Assembly: GCF_048269205.1 (NCBI RefSeq)
Contig: NZ_JBLXJC010000001.1
Location: forward strand, 1,736,001-1,800,000
DNA: 64,000 bases
Reading direction: 5' to 3'
DNA from: Emcibacter sp048269205
GTDB lineage: Bacteria; Pseudomonadota; Alphaproteobacteria; Sphingomonadales; Emcibacteraceae
The first letter of the stretch is position 1. Every line of letters starts with the position of its first letter. Below the pieces are notes generated by a model that was given only the letters and a program-made list of their open reading frames with translations, did not search any database and had not been told where the DNA came from. Below, piece by piece: positions 40,122 through 49,389 of this stretch. A program made the position numbers and the translations under genes.

Positions 40122-41411
40122 CTTTCCACCTTTAATCACCGCATTCACATTTTCCAGCACGCTGACATCATTCAGCACGTCATTGCTGACGGCAATCATA
40201 TCCGCATATTTGCCGGAAGTGATGGAGCCAACATCCTTGTCCAGTGACATGGACCGTGCCCCCCAGATGGTGGCTGACTGGATCGCCTGCATGGGGGTCA
40301 GGCCATGGCGCACCATATAGGGCATTTGTTTGGCATTATCGCCGTGTGGATAGACACCGCTGTCGGTGCCATAGGCGATATTGACGCCGATCGCCACCGC
40401 CCTGCGGAAAGCAGCGCGCTGGGTTTCCGTGGTTTCATCATTTTTCCGCATGGTTTCTTCGGGCCAGCCCTGGGCCGTACCGACTTCCTTGATATAGTCA
40501 CCGTTATAGATATCGGCCACCAGCCAGGTACCATGCTCTTTCATCATCTGCAGCGCTTCTTCATCAGCCAGTGAACCATGCTGGATAGAGCGTACCCCGG
40601 CGCGCACCGCCATCTTGATTCCTTCAGCCCCATGGGCGTGGGCGGTGACATATTTGCCGTCTTTGGCAGCTTCTTCCACAGCGGCGCGAATTTCTTCTTC
40701 ATTGAATTCCGGTTCGCCGGGGTCCGTTCCCACGGTGAGAACCGCCCCGGTTGCGATCACCTTGATGAAATCAGCCCCGCCATCCAGAAGGTAGCGCACC
40801 CGTTCCCTTACCTCATCGGCATCGGCAGCTACACCGGCGCGGAACTCGTCAGGGATATCGACACCGGCATCAAGACCAATGACTTCGCCACCGCCTCCGG
40901 GGACAGTCACATAGGCCCCGGCCACCATCATGCGTGGCCCGGGAACTTCTCCGGCATTGATTTTGTCCCGCAGTTCCACATCACTGAATACCCGGTAACT
41001 TCCCACATCAATCACAGTGGTAAAGCCTGCTTTGAGGGTTTTGAGCGCATTGATCACACCCATATCAATGTCATCCTGCCGGGTGCCTTCCAAAGGCGCC
41101 ATCGGGTCCTCTGACTGGATATCGCCCAAGAGGTGCGAATGCCCGTCAATCATACCCGGCATCACCGTATAACCTGACCAGTCTATGACGCCGGAGGGCG
41201 CCCCCTCAGCGGTCCAGGGCTTGACGTCGACAATGCGCTCCCCGCTGATGACAATCATCTGATCGTCCAGCACAATACCCTTTTCCACATCAATCAGATG
41301 CCCCGCATGAACATAAACCAGGCCGCCTTCAGAAGCCTTGTTGTTCTCCTCGGCCGGACCGCAGGCGGCGGTCAGCAGAAGCAGGCTCGCAATCAGAAAA
41401 TTCCGCAACAT
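40110..41411 (-). CDS. Amidohydrolase-family lipoprotein (dipeptidase-like)
   Basis: A metal-dependent hydrolase of about 433 residues. The ATG at 41411 gives a lipoprotein signal (LIASLLLLTAAC, lipobox cysteine). The amidohydrolase metal site is complete: His-x-His in DGHSHLLGD, the carbamylated lysine in DFIKVIATG, histidines in TAHAHGAEG and SIQHGSL, and Asp in AYGTDSGVYPHGDN. It belongs to the imidazolonepropionase-like subgroup that includes Caulobacter enzymes acting on Xaa-Xaa dipeptides. Membrane attachment and neighbouring peptidases suggest a periplasmic dipeptidase. Substrate remains inferred. Confidence 0.88.
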   Translation of the reverse strand: MLRNFLIASLLLLTAACGPAEENNKASEGGLVYVHAGHLIDVEKGIVLDDQMIVISGERIVDVKPWTAEGAPSGVIDWSGYTVMPGMIDGHSHLLGDIQSEDPMAPLEGTRQDDIDMGVINALKTLKAGFTTVIDVGSYRVFSDVELRDKINAGEVPGPRMMVAGAYVTVPGGGGEVIGLDAGVDIPDEFRAGVAADADEVRERVRYLLDGGADFIKVIATGAVLTVGTDPGEPEFNEEEIRAAVEEAAKDGKYVTAHAHGAEGIKMAVRAGVRSIQHGSLADEEALQMMKEHGTWLVADIYNGDYIKEVGTAQGWPEETMRKNDETTETQRAAFRRAVAIGVNIAYGTDSGVYPHGDNAKQMPYMVRHGLTPMQAIQSATIWGARSMSLDKDVGSITSGKYADMIAVSNDVLNDVSVLENVNAVIKGGKLVP

Positions 41412-41440
41412 ATCATACCCCTTTTTACTCAAGTTACTGG

Positions 41441-42658
41441 TTAGCCCTTCAGTGCAGCAAGATACCAGTTCAGGAAACTTTGTTCAAAATGTTCCATCTC
41501 CGACAGCCGTCCGGGCTGGTAGAAATGGGAATCCACCCCCCTCTGGTTGTTGACGATGATTTCCTCATCGGACTGGGTGGTTATATCCCACAACCATGTG
41601 AGTTTTTCCAGATCATAGTCCTTACCCTCTACCGCATCGTCGCGCACAAACCAGAAGACATCGCAGCTGCAGCGGTCATGGGCGTTGGGCACAAAGCGAT
41701 AGCCCACCATATGATCATTATAGATCAGGAAGAAGCTAAGGGGGCCGACCATAAATTCGGACGCGCCGCCGTCATAGTCCCTGATTTTACCAAGCAGGGG
41801 CGCCACAGCTTCACCCCCGAGACTGCCGCTTTTCATCCCGCGTAACAACGGATTGCGGCCATATTGGTAACCTTCGTCCCCCGGCTTGGCCAGATCAAAG
41901 TAACAGTTGGATTCCCCGAGCCGGATGGAACCGTCATTGGTTTCAAGAAAATCTTTCTTGAGCCCGGAGAATTTTTCCGGTGCCAGCGCCAGGGCATGGA
42001 CTTTGGCATACTCCTGATGTGAGGGCGTACAATGGTAACATTCCTGGTAATTTTCCACCGCTAGCTTCCAGTTGGCGGCGATCGGGAAAGTCTTGCTGGC
42101 GGCAAGTTTCATTTTATCAAAGCCAAAGGTCTCAAACACATCAGCCAGGTCTTTGCGCATTGCCTCAAGGGATGGCGGGTTTTCGGACAGGCTCACTAAA
42201 ATCAGGCCACCGACCAGTTCCACCCTGGCCGGATGAAGACCGTTTTGCGACTTGTCAAAATCCTCCCCCATCAGTCGGGCGGCCACCAGATTGCCATCCA
42301 GATCAAAGGACCAGGCGTGATAGGGACAGGTCAACAGCTTGGCATTACCCTCTTTTTCAAGGCAAATGTGAGAGCCCCGATGACGACAGACATTAAGATG
42401 AGCCTTTACTTCACCGTCCCGGGTACGAATCACGATGACCGATTCTTTATCCATTTCGAACAGGAAGTAATCACCGCTATTGGGAATCTGGGAGACATGG
42501 CCTGCCAGAACCCAGTGTTTCAGGAAAATATTCTGAATTTCCCGTTTGTAAATCTCCGGATCTTTATAGAATCGCTGCTCCATTGAATAACCCGGCTGAT
42601 AATCCGCAATCAGCTCTTCAATGGACCTTTTGTCCCCGTTCCATTCATCCGTCGCCAT
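41441..42658 (-). CDS. Rieske non-haem iron oxygenase, alpha subunit
   Basis: A 405-residue oxygenase. The ATG at 42658 follows GAGGAAG. The Rieske [2Fe-2S] site is NVCRHRGSH followed by LTCPYHAW. The mononuclear iron site is in ENYQECYHCTPSHQEY (two His) with a later Asp. It is of the aromatic-ring-hydroxylating or quaternary-ammonium-oxidising type (GbcA, carnitine or stachydrine oxygenases). No reductase gene adjoins it. It is divergent from an FAD oxidoreductase across the TTGTACA operator and near a BetI-like regulator, which favours a betaine- or amine-type substrate. Confidence 0.9.
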   Translation of the reverse strand: MATDEWNGDKRSIEELIADYQPGYSMEQRFYKDPEIYKREIQNIFLKHWVLAGHVSQIPNSGDYFLFEMDKESVIVIRTRDGEVKAHLNVCRHRGSHICLEKEGNAKLLTCPYHAWSFDLDGNLVAARLMGEDFDKSQNGLHPARVELVGGLILVSLSENPPSLEAMRKDLADVFETFGFDKMKLAASKTFPIAANWKLAVENYQECYHCTPSHQEYAKVHALALAPEKFSGLKKDFLETNDGSIRLGESNCYFDLAKPGDEGYQYGRNPLLRGMKSGSLGGEAVAPLLGKIRDYDGGASEFMVGPLSFFLIYNDHMVGYRFVPNAHDRCSCDVFWFVRDDAVEGKDYDLEKLTWLWDITTQSDEEIIVNNQRGVDSHFYQPGRLSEMEHFEQSFLNWYLAALKG

Positions 42659-42709
42659 GGTCGACTTCCTCACGCTCTCATACTATTAATGATTTGCCTG
42701 TTGACATTA

Positions 42710-42725
42710 TTGTACACTTGTACAA
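42710..42725. promoter_or_regulatory. Operator TTGTACA-N2-TGTACAA, copy 1
   Basis: A perfect inverted repeat with 7-bp arms and a 2-bp spacer lies between the divergent Rieske oxygenase and FAD oxidoreductase genes. A second copy with one mismatch lies at 45100-45115, beside the TetR gene. TetR-family dimers bind such short palindromes, so the regulator at 44346-44999 is the likely ligand. Confidence 0.8.
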
Positions 42726-42768
42726 TACCAATTGTATATGAAATTGAATTTCTGGCTAGGATTTTTTT

Positions 42769-44343
42769 ATGACAAAAACGGCACTCATCATCGGCGGCGG
42801 ACATAACGGACTGGTTTGCGCCAATTATCTGGCAGAGGCGGGCATCAAGACACGCGTTCTGGAACGCCGGGATATTGTCGGCGGCGCGGCAGTGACAGAG
42901 GAATTTCACCCCGGTTTTAAAAACTCCGTCGCCTCCTATACAGTCAGCCTGCTTAATCCCAAGGTGATCCGCGACCTGAAACTGCATGATCATGGCCTGA
43001 AAATTGTCGAGCGCCGGGTCAACAACCTCTGGCCCCACGAGGACGGCAACTATATCTCCTTTGTTGTTGGCGGCGAAAACCTGAAGAAGGAAATCGCCCT
43101 ATTTTCGCAAAAAGACGCCGATAACCTGGACCGCTATTTCCGGGATACCGAAATGGTGGCAGACCTGATCCGCGACTTTCTTCTGGAAACCCCGCCCAAC
43201 GTGGGTGGCGGCCTGCGTGATATTTTCGGTGCTCTCAAGATGGGCAATCGCCTGCGCAAACTTTCCCTCGAGGACGAACGCATTGTCCTGGACATCTTCA
43301 CCAAGAGCGTCGCTGACTTCCTCGATCTCTATTTTGAAAATGAGTATGTGAAAGGCGCCTTCGCTTTCGATGGTGTTGTCGGCAACTATGCGGACTGCAA
43401 AACACCCGGCTCTGCCTATGTGCTCATGCATCATGCCTTTGGTGAAGTGAACGGCAAGAAGGGTGTCTGGGGCCACGCCATCGGCGGCATGGGCGCCATC
43501 ACCCAGGCCATGGCCAGCGCCGCCCGGGAAAAGGGCGTTGAAATCAGCACCGACAGTCCGGTAGCCAGTGTCATCGTGGAAGGGGGCAAGGCCCGGGGCG
43601 TACGCCTTGAGAACGGCGAGGAACTCCGCGCCGATATCGTCGCCGCCAATGTGAACCCCGCCCTGCTCTATGGCAAGATGGTCGCTACCGCCGATATGCC
43701 GGAGGATTTCAGCCGCCGCATGAAACATTACAAAAACGGCTCCGGCACCTTCCGCATGAATGTGGCGCTTTCCGAATTGCCGCGCTTCACCTGTCTTGAG
43801 AAACAGGATCGGGCAACCGCAGACCATCTCACCGGCGGTATCGTCATTGCGCCGACAATGGCTTATATGGACCAGGCCTATCGGGATGCCCAGGAAAAGG
43901 GATGGTCCCGCGAGCCGATTGTCGAGATGCTCATCCCCTCTACCCTGGACGATACCCTTGCCCCCGAAGGCCAGCATGTGGCGAGCCTGTTCTGCCAGCA
44001 GTTTGACCCCAATGTGGACTGGGACAAGCACCGGGAGGAAGCGGCCGACGCCATCATCAACCAGGTGGAAAAATTCGCGCCGGGCTTCAAGGCCAGCATC
44101 CTTGGCCGACAGATCATGAGCCCGCTTGACCTTGAGCGTACCTTCGGCCTCGTCGCTGGGGATATCATGCACGGCAACCTGACCCTGGACCAGATGTTCA
44201 GCGCCCGTCCATTGCTTGGTAATGGGAATTACCGTGCACCAATCAAGGGGCTCTATATGTGCGGATCAGGTACTCACCCAGGCGGCGGCGTCACCGGTGC
44301 TCCCGGCCATAATGCGGCCCGGGAAATCATCAGGGATAATTAG
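42769..44343 (+). CDS. FAD-dependent oxidoreductase (phytoene-desaturase/PYROXD2-like)
   Basis: A 524-residue flavoprotein. The dinucleotide-binding fold opens the protein (ALIIGGGHNGLVCANYLAEAG) with a downstream ERRDIVGGAAV motif of the amine-oxidase/phytoene desaturase superfamily. A C-terminal FAD motif is CGSGTHPGGGVTGAPGHNAA. It oxidises C-N or C-C bonds in a substrate not evident from sequence. The stop is 2 bp from the TetR stop in convergent orientation. It shares a promoter region and operator with the Rieske oxygenase. Confidence 0.9.
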   Translation: MTKTALIIGGGHNGLVCANYLAEAGIKTRVLERRDIVGGAAVTEEFHPGFKNSVASYTVSLLNPKVIRDLKLHDHGLKIVERRVNNLWPHEDGNYISFVVGGENLKKEIALFSQKDADNLDRYFRDTEMVADLIRDFLLETPPNVGGGLRDIFGALKMGNRLRKLSLEDERIVLDIFTKSVADFLDLYFENEYVKGAFAFDGVVGNYADCKTPGSAYVLMHHAFGEVNGKKGVWGHAIGGMGAITQAMASAAREKGVEISTDSPVASVIVEGGKARGVRLENGEELRADIVAANVNPALLYGKMVATADMPEDFSRRMKHYKNGSGTFRMNVALSELPRFTCLEKQDRATADHLTGGIVIAPTMAYMDQAYRDAQEKGWSREPIVEMLIPSTLDDTLAPEGQHVASLFCQQFDPNVDWDKHREEAADAIINQVEKFAPGFKASILGRQIMSPLDLERTFGLVAGDIMHGNLTLDQMFSARPLLGNGNYRAPIKGLYMCGSGTHPGGGVTGAPGHNAAREIIRDN

Positions 44344-44345
44344 AA

Positions 44346-44999
44346 TCAGTCGAGCCGGGAAAAATCCTTGTCCATGACAAGGCCGGTTGCACTCTCTACA
44401 AAGTCATAGACAATCCTGAGCCCTTCTTCCCGCGAGAAGGTTTCAGGATTGAGACACCATTCCAGCCACAGGCCATCCAGAAGGGCATTGATGCCGATGG
44501 CCTGACGACGAACTCGCTCCGCGTCCTCCTGCCTACCGGCCAGATCATAAGCCCTGTCCAGCATTCCTTCTATGGCTTCAATATAGTTGTGATAGGTTTC
44601 CCGGTGGATATGTCCAAGATCCTTGCGCAAAAGGGTCAGCGACCAAAAGGACAGCCATATCCGCAACAGCCGGGGATCCATATTTTCCCGTTCAAAAGTC
44701 TTCAGAAAGAAAATATTCAGGGCTTCCAGCGGATTGTCCCTGTGTTCTGCCACCCTCTCCCGGAACAGCTCAAGGAACTTGTGGGACAGATATTTATAAC
44801 TTTCGGCAATCAGGACTTCCTTGCCGCTGTAATAATGGGTCAGCAACCCAGGCGCAACCTTGGCTATTTCAGCAATTTTGCGCACTGTTGTGCCCTTATA
44901 TCCATATTCTGCCAGTGCACAAATGGTCGCATCTATGAAAAGCTGTTTCTTATCCCCGGTCTTGGGATTGACCTTGTAGATACTTTTTTCTTTTTTCAT
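44346..44999 (-). CDS. TetR-family regulator, BetI-like C-terminus
   Basis: A 217-residue repressor. The HTH is ALAEYGYKGTTVRKIAEIAKVAPGLLTHYYSGKEVLI at residues 29-65. The rest has the BetI-like C-terminal fold (LLRIWLSFWSL and LLDGLWLEWCLNPETF). BetI-type regulators often sense choline, betaines or other amines. It is convergent with the oxidoreductase and divergent from an APC permease, with the second TTGTACA operator 101 bp before its start. It likely represses both operator-bearing promoters and itself. Confidence 0.94.
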   Translation of the reverse strand: MKKEKSIYKVNPKTGDKKQLFIDATICALAEYGYKGTTVRKIAEIAKVAPGLLTHYYSGKEVLIAESYKYLSHKFLELFRERVAEHRDNPLEALNIFFLKTFERENMDPRLLRIWLSFWSLTLLRKDLGHIHRETYHNYIEAIEGMLDRAYDLAGRQEDAERVRRQAIGINALLDGLWLEWCLNPETFSREEGLRIVYDFVESATGLVMDKDFSRLD

Positions 45000-45099
45000 C
45001 TTCCAACCACACAGTGTTTTTATCTATCGTTTATAACAACGGGACAGATATTCGCAAAGTATCATTCTCCAATAACATGACAGCAGGACGAAATTGCCC

Positions 45100-45115
45100 C
45101 TGTACATTTGTACAA
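45100..45115. promoter_or_regulatory. Operator CTGTACA-N2-TGTACAA, copy 2
   Basis: Same palindrome as at 42710-42725, with one mismatch in the first arm. It lies between the divergent TetR and APC permease genes, about 37 bp before the permease start. Confidence 0.75.
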
Positions 45116-45151
45116 TTTTCTTCCTATACTGAGTCAAACGGAGGATTTTAG

Positions 45152-46480
45152 ATGGCAGAAAATGGCACCCAAACGCCTTGTATGGGATTCTGGCGGACCT
45201 GGGCACTGGGGGTCGGCATGATGATCGGGTCCGGCATCTTCATGATGCCCGCCCTGCTGGCACCTTTCGGGGGACTGGGCCTGATGAGCATCCTGCTTAC
45301 CGGCGGCGGCACTCTGCTGATTGCCCTAATGCTGTCACGCCTGACCAAGGTCATTCCCAAAGTCGGCGGTCCCTATGCCTATGCCCGGGAAGGTCTGGGT
45401 GATTTCGCGGCTTTCCTCACCATGTGGGGATATTCCCTCTCCATTTGGACTGCCGTGGCGGCAGTGGCTGTTGGCTTTGTTGGCTATCTCGATGTTTTTA
45501 TCCCGGGACTTGCCGCCAACCCCATAGGATCCCTGGCCGTCAGCCTGAGCCTTGTCTGGGCTTTCGTCGCCCTGAACATCAAGGGAGTACAGGAATCCAG
45601 CAGTTTCCAGTTAATTACCACAATCCTGAAAATACTGCCCCTCCTCTTGATTGGCGTTTTGGGTTTTTTCCATCAGGGCGTGGATTATATGCCCGAAATG
45701 AACCCAACCGGTGGAAATCCCCTTTCAGCCCTCTCTGCAGCGGCAATCCTGACCATGTGGGCCTTTGTCGGTATTGAGTGCGCCACCATTCCCGCCGAGG
45801 ATGTCATTGAGCCGGAAAAAACCATTCCCAGGGTTCTGTTCTGGGGCACCATAACCGTCACCCTTGTCTATCTGATCTCCACCATCGGGGTCATGCTGGT
45901 GGTTCCGCCTGAAGTCCTGGCCACTTCCACAAGCCCGTTTTCGGACGCTGCAACGGCAGTGATGGGTCCCTTTGGTGCGAAGTTTGTCGCCATCGGCGCC
46001 ATGATTTCCATGGTTGGCGCCCTGAACGCCATGGTCCTGGTCGGGGCCCAAACCCCGATGGCTGCGGCCCGGGATAAATTATTCCCGCTCAGCTTTGCCA
46101 GAATCTCCAAAAATGGCACGCCGGCTTTCTCCCTCATTGTGCTGGGTATCATCGCCTCTATCCTGTTACTGCTGAACTATACGAAGGGATTGCGCGGGGC
46201 CTTTGAATTCCTGCTTCTTCTTTCCACCCTGTCAGTCCTGATCCCCTACGCCTTTTCCGCAGTAGCGGAGCTGGTATTACTCAGGAAAGTGGGAAAGGCA
46301 GCGCCCCTGCAAACCACCCTTCTCTCCCTGGCTGCCTTTGTCTATACAACCTGGGTCATTATCGGATCGGGATATGAAACCGTCTTCTGGGGCTTTATTC
46401 TGCTGCTGGCCGGGATGCCCGTCTATGCCTGGTTGCATGTCCATGTCACCGAGGAAGCACCGAGTAAATTTGCCGAATAG
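45152..46480 (+). CDS. APC-superfamily amino-acid/amine permease
   Basis: A 442-residue inner-membrane transporter with about 12 helices. The first helix is GMMIGSGIFMMPALLAPFGG, the APC unwound region. GG after ACC and the AREGLGDFAAFLTMWGYSL segment are typical of arginine/ornithine, putrescine or aromatic amine exchangers. GGAG at -11 supports the start. Control by the shared operator suggests it imports the compound handled by the Rieske and FAD enzymes. Confidence 0.92.
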   Translation: MAENGTQTPCMGFWRTWALGVGMMIGSGIFMMPALLAPFGGLGLMSILLTGGGTLLIALMLSRLTKVIPKVGGPYAYAREGLGDFAAFLTMWGYSLSIWTAVAAVAVGFVGYLDVFIPGLAANPIGSLAVSLSLVWAFVALNIKGVQESSSFQLITTILKILPLLLIGVLGFFHQGVDYMPEMNPTGGNPLSALSAAAILTMWAFVGIECATIPAEDVIEPEKTIPRVLFWGTITVTLVYLISTIGVMLVVPPEVLATSTSPFSDAATAVMGPFGAKFVAIGAMISMVGALNAMVLVGAQTPMAAARDKLFPLSFARISKNGTPAFSLIVLGIIASILLLLNYTKGLRGAFEFLLLLSTLSVLIPYAFSAVAELVLLRKVGKAAPLQTTLLSLAAFVYTTWVIIGSGYETVFWGFILLLAGMPVYAWLHVHVTEEAPSKFAE

Positions 46481-46686
46481 CTGGTCTGCTCACAAAAAAC
46501 AAACTGTCAGCGATTTGTTATTATTTTCGCGGAACGAGGTGTTTTAAACAAGCAAGCTTCAAAGCACCAGTCCAGGCCCTTGCCTGCGTCCGAACCTTCT
46601 TGACAGTTGATCTCAATGAATGCAAGGATCAAAGCATTCAGAGGCTGTGTCGATGCCTTATAATATCATGTGCCCAGGTCTGTATC

Positions 46687-47685
46687 ATGGAGAGTAAAGA
46701 GAAGAAAGCTGCCCAGGCGGCAATCAAACTCCCGTCACGGAGAGCATTGCCTCCCTTTGAGGCTCTGCGAGCCTTTGACGCAGTCGCCCGCCTCGGCGGC
46801 GTCAGGAAAGCGGCCATCGGCCTGGATCGTGATCATGCTGTAATCAGCCGCCATCTCCGGGCAATCGAGGCCTGGACTGGATGTGTGCTTCTGGAACGCA
46901 CCAGCACAGGCGCACAGCTGACAGAAGAAGGCAGGCGCTACCATAAACAGATATCCAGCGCCATCGACCGAATTGCCAATGCCACGACCGACCTGATAAA
47001 GCTGAATGAAAATCACAAGCTCATCGTCTGGTGCAAACCCGGCTTTGCCCTGCATTGGCAAACCGAACATCTGGCGGACTTCGAGAAAAAACACCCCGGA
47101 ATAGAAATTGAAATTCGCCCGACCGACGTAAGCCCGGATTTTTCCTCCCACGAAGCGGATGTGGACATTCGCCTGATCCCGAAATACGGCAAAGGCCAGA
47201 AGCTCCCCCAGGGAGTGAAAAGCATGGACCTGGCGCATCCCCCGATTATTGCCGTAGCAAGTCCTGACTATATCAAAAAGCATGACCCAATCCATGCGCC
47301 ATCCGATCTGACCAACCATCAGCTTCTTTTCGAAGTTGACGACAACAGCTGGAAACTCTGGCTGCAGGCCCATGACGTGCAGGGAGAGCTTGAATTGGCC
47401 GGCCCCCGCCTGTGGCAGGGGCATCTCACCCTTGATGCGGCCCGTCATGGTCGCGGCATTGCCCTGACAAACTATCTTGTGGTGAGCGAGGACCTGGCCA
47501 AGGGCCGGCTTGTGGAAATAGGCAAAGACCAGGAAAGCTTCCAGCCCCATGTTGAGGGTATCTATCTGTTTGTGGCCCGATCAGACCGCTGGGACAGCCC
47601 GGCAATCAAACAATACAGAAGCTGGTTGCAGTCCTCCATCGCAAAAGAACTACGTCCCAGAAAAGACTCCCAGCCATTGTGGTGA
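46687..47685 (+). CDS. LysR-family regulator, GcvA-like
   Basis: A 332-residue regulator. I chose the ATG at 46687 (MESKEKKA); the earlier in-frame start is a TTG with no family similarity after it. The HTH is LPPFEALRAFDAVARLGGVRKAAIGLDRDHAVISRHLRAIE. The effector domain contains RLTxE-like TSTGAQLTEEGRRY and the GcvA-type LIPKYGKGQ and DLTNHQLLFE segments. The gene stands 127 bp before a P1 peptidase on the same strand and may regulate it or the permease. Confidence 0.9.
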   Translation: MESKEKKAAQAAIKLPSRRALPPFEALRAFDAVARLGGVRKAAIGLDRDHAVISRHLRAIEAWTGCVLLERTSTGAQLTEEGRRYHKQISSAIDRIANATTDLIKLNENHKLIVWCKPGFALHWQTEHLADFEKKHPGIEIEIRPTDVSPDFSSHEADVDIRLIPKYGKGQKLPQGVKSMDLAHPPIIAVASPDYIKKHDPIHAPSDLTNHQLLFEVDDNSWKLWLQAHDVQGELELAGPRLWQGHLTLDAARHGRGIALTNYLVVSEDLAKGRLVEIGKDQESFQPHVEGIYLFVARSDRWDSPAIKQYRSWLQSSIAKELRPRKDSQPLW

Positions 47686-47811
47686 TCTGTAAACACCACC
47701 TCTCACCTCGTTGTCACCTTTTTCAAGCATACCAACAGCTGTAAACTATGGTCCTGTACGGGTAAGCCGGACTTTCCCATGACCGCAGATCAAGCCAGAA
47801 GGAATTCACTG

Positions 47812-49215
47812 ATGACACGTCCAAAAAGAAAACTACTCTTCCGGAACGCCGGGAAAGGCCTGTTGCTGCTATCTGCCGCCGTGATGGCATTTTCTTCTCC
47901 TTCCGCCCTGGCTTCTCAAAAGGACCTGAAACCAGTTACTGAAACAGAGGGCGCCAGTCATCTTGCTTTTGACTGGCCGATCATTAGTGTGGGCACCGGA
48001 GAATATAAAGAAGGGCCGACCGGTGTCACCGTCATAAAATTCGACAGGAAGGTGCTTGCGGCTGTCGATGTCCGGGGTGGTGGCCCCGGGACTGTGAATG
48101 CGGCCTATATGGACCTTGGCTATGACCTGGCTGAACTGGATACCGTGGTCTTTTCCGGCGGCTCCTGGTATGGTCTGGAAGCTGTCACTGCTGTGGCGAC
48201 GGCTCTAAAGGACGACGGCATTCGCGATGGCAATGCCTTCAGTCTCGTCCCCAGTATTGCCATGTCTGTCGGGTCAATCATCTTTGATTTTGGAACACGT
48301 CGGCTGAATGAAATCTATCCTGACAAGAAACTGGCCCAGGCCGCCTTCCGATCCCTGAAAAAAGGCAGTTTCCCCTTGGGGGCTGAAGGGGCAGGACGTT
48401 TTGCCAAAAGCGGAGGTTTTTTTGGCTGTAATGCCTTCTCCGGTCAGGGAGCGGCCTTTAAACAAATCGATGACGTGAAAATTGCCGCCTTTGTGGTTGC
48501 CAACCCTTACGGCGTGATTACAGACCGGGAGGGCAATATCGCCGCCTGCTACCGCAACGAAAACTGGCCGACAGATGTGAAAACGGCTGATCTCATGAAA
48601 AACTTCCCGGCCAGCCGGGAAAAAGACTGGAGCGGTGAGAAACAAGGCTCAAGCAGTAAAAACACGACTGTCAGCCTGATTGTGACAAACCAGAAAATGA
48701 CCCCGGCAGAACTCAAACGCCTCGCCGTACAGGTTCATACCTCCATGGCACGCGGCATTCAGCCCTTCTCCACCATCTTTGACGGAGATGTTTTATATGC
48801 CGTCTCCACTGAGGAACTGGAAAAACAGGTATATTCCTCCGCTGATCTTGGCACGATTGCCTCCGAGGTGATGTGGGATGCCCTTCTCAGTTCCGTACCG
48901 GAGCAACAACAGGCCTCCGAACCGGCGGAAAAGGCTTTCCTCACTGTAAAAGAGCTCACAAAACTCACCGGCACCTATAAATTCAGCCAGTTTGTGTCCG
49001 TAACCTTCACAAGAGAAGGCGACAAGCTATATGCACAAGCCAGCGGAGACCGCCGCGCCTATGCCATTACTGCTGATGACAAAAGGGAACTTCTGCCTGT
49101 GAGCGCAACAGATTTTATGATTCCCAGCCGCTATCCCCTCACCATCCGTTTTGACAAAAAGGGGCAGGTCATTTTCAATCCCGGACATTGGCAGCAAATC
49201 GGGATAAAGCAGTAA
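47812..49215 (+). CDS. Secreted P1-family (DmpA/BapA-type) aminopeptidase
   Basis: A 467-residue exported N-terminal-nucleophile hydrolase. The ATG at 47812 follows AAGGA and gives a signal peptide (GLLLLSAAVMAFSSPSALA). The S58/P1 core is visible: LDTVVFSGGSWYGLEA and the conserved SKNTTVSLIVTN, where family members self-cleave before the nucleophile. GIQPFSTIFDGDVLYAVST follows the usual P1 ending. A further 100-residue C-terminal domain (TYKFSQFVSVTFTREGD) of unknown role is appended. DmpA/BapA enzymes release N-terminal D- or beta-amino acids. The substrate here is not known. Confidence 0.85.
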   Translation: MTRPKRKLLFRNAGKGLLLLSAAVMAFSSPSALASQKDLKPVTETEGASHLAFDWPIISVGTGEYKEGPTGVTVIKFDRKVLAAVDVRGGGPGTVNAAYMDLGYDLAELDTVVFSGGSWYGLEAVTAVATALKDDGIRDGNAFSLVPSIAMSVGSIIFDFGTRRLNEIYPDKKLAQAAFRSLKKGSFPLGAEGAGRFAKSGGFFGCNAFSGQGAAFKQIDDVKIAAFVVANPYGVITDREGNIAACYRNENWPTDVKTADLMKNFPASREKDWSGEKQGSSSKNTTVSLIVTNQKMTPAELKRLAVQVHTSMARGIQPFSTIFDGDVLYAVSTEELEKQVYSSADLGTIASEVMWDALLSSVPEQQQASEPAEKAFLTVKELTKLTGTYKFSQFVSVTFTREGDKLYAQASGDRRAYAITADDKRELLPVSATDFMIPSRYPLTIRFDKKGQVIFNPGHWQQIGIKQ

Positions 49216-49233
49216 AGCCACACATTTTAGACC

Positions 49234-49261
49234 AAGGCCGCCAACAAAGGCGGCCTTTTTA
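49234..49261 (+). terminator. Terminator after the P1 peptidase gene
   Basis: AAGGCCGCC-AACAAA-GGCGGCCTT is followed by T-rich sequence. It lies 19 bp after the peptidase stop codon. Confidence 0.9.
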
Positions 49262-49335
49262 TTTTGCACCATGTTAAAAAAAATCACCCCTCACAAAGAA
49301 ATCGATTGAATAGCGGATAATATCCTTCTATTAAT

Positions 49336-49355
49336 GCGATTAATTCTCATTAGCA
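49336..49355. promoter_or_regulatory. Possible Fur-type iron box before a siderophore receptor
   Basis: GCGATTAATTCTCATTAGCA, with core AATTCTCATT, resembles part of a Fur site when read on the opposite strand (AATGAGAATTAATC). It lies about 35 bp before the receptor start. The match is partial. Confidence 0.4.
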
Positions 49356-49389
49356 TGATGGGACAACCTATAACCAATAGAGGGATGAA

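Noticed and set aside
43099..44172. 357-codon frame antisense to the FAD oxidoreductase
   Set aside because: Shadow of a well-supported flavoprotein gene.
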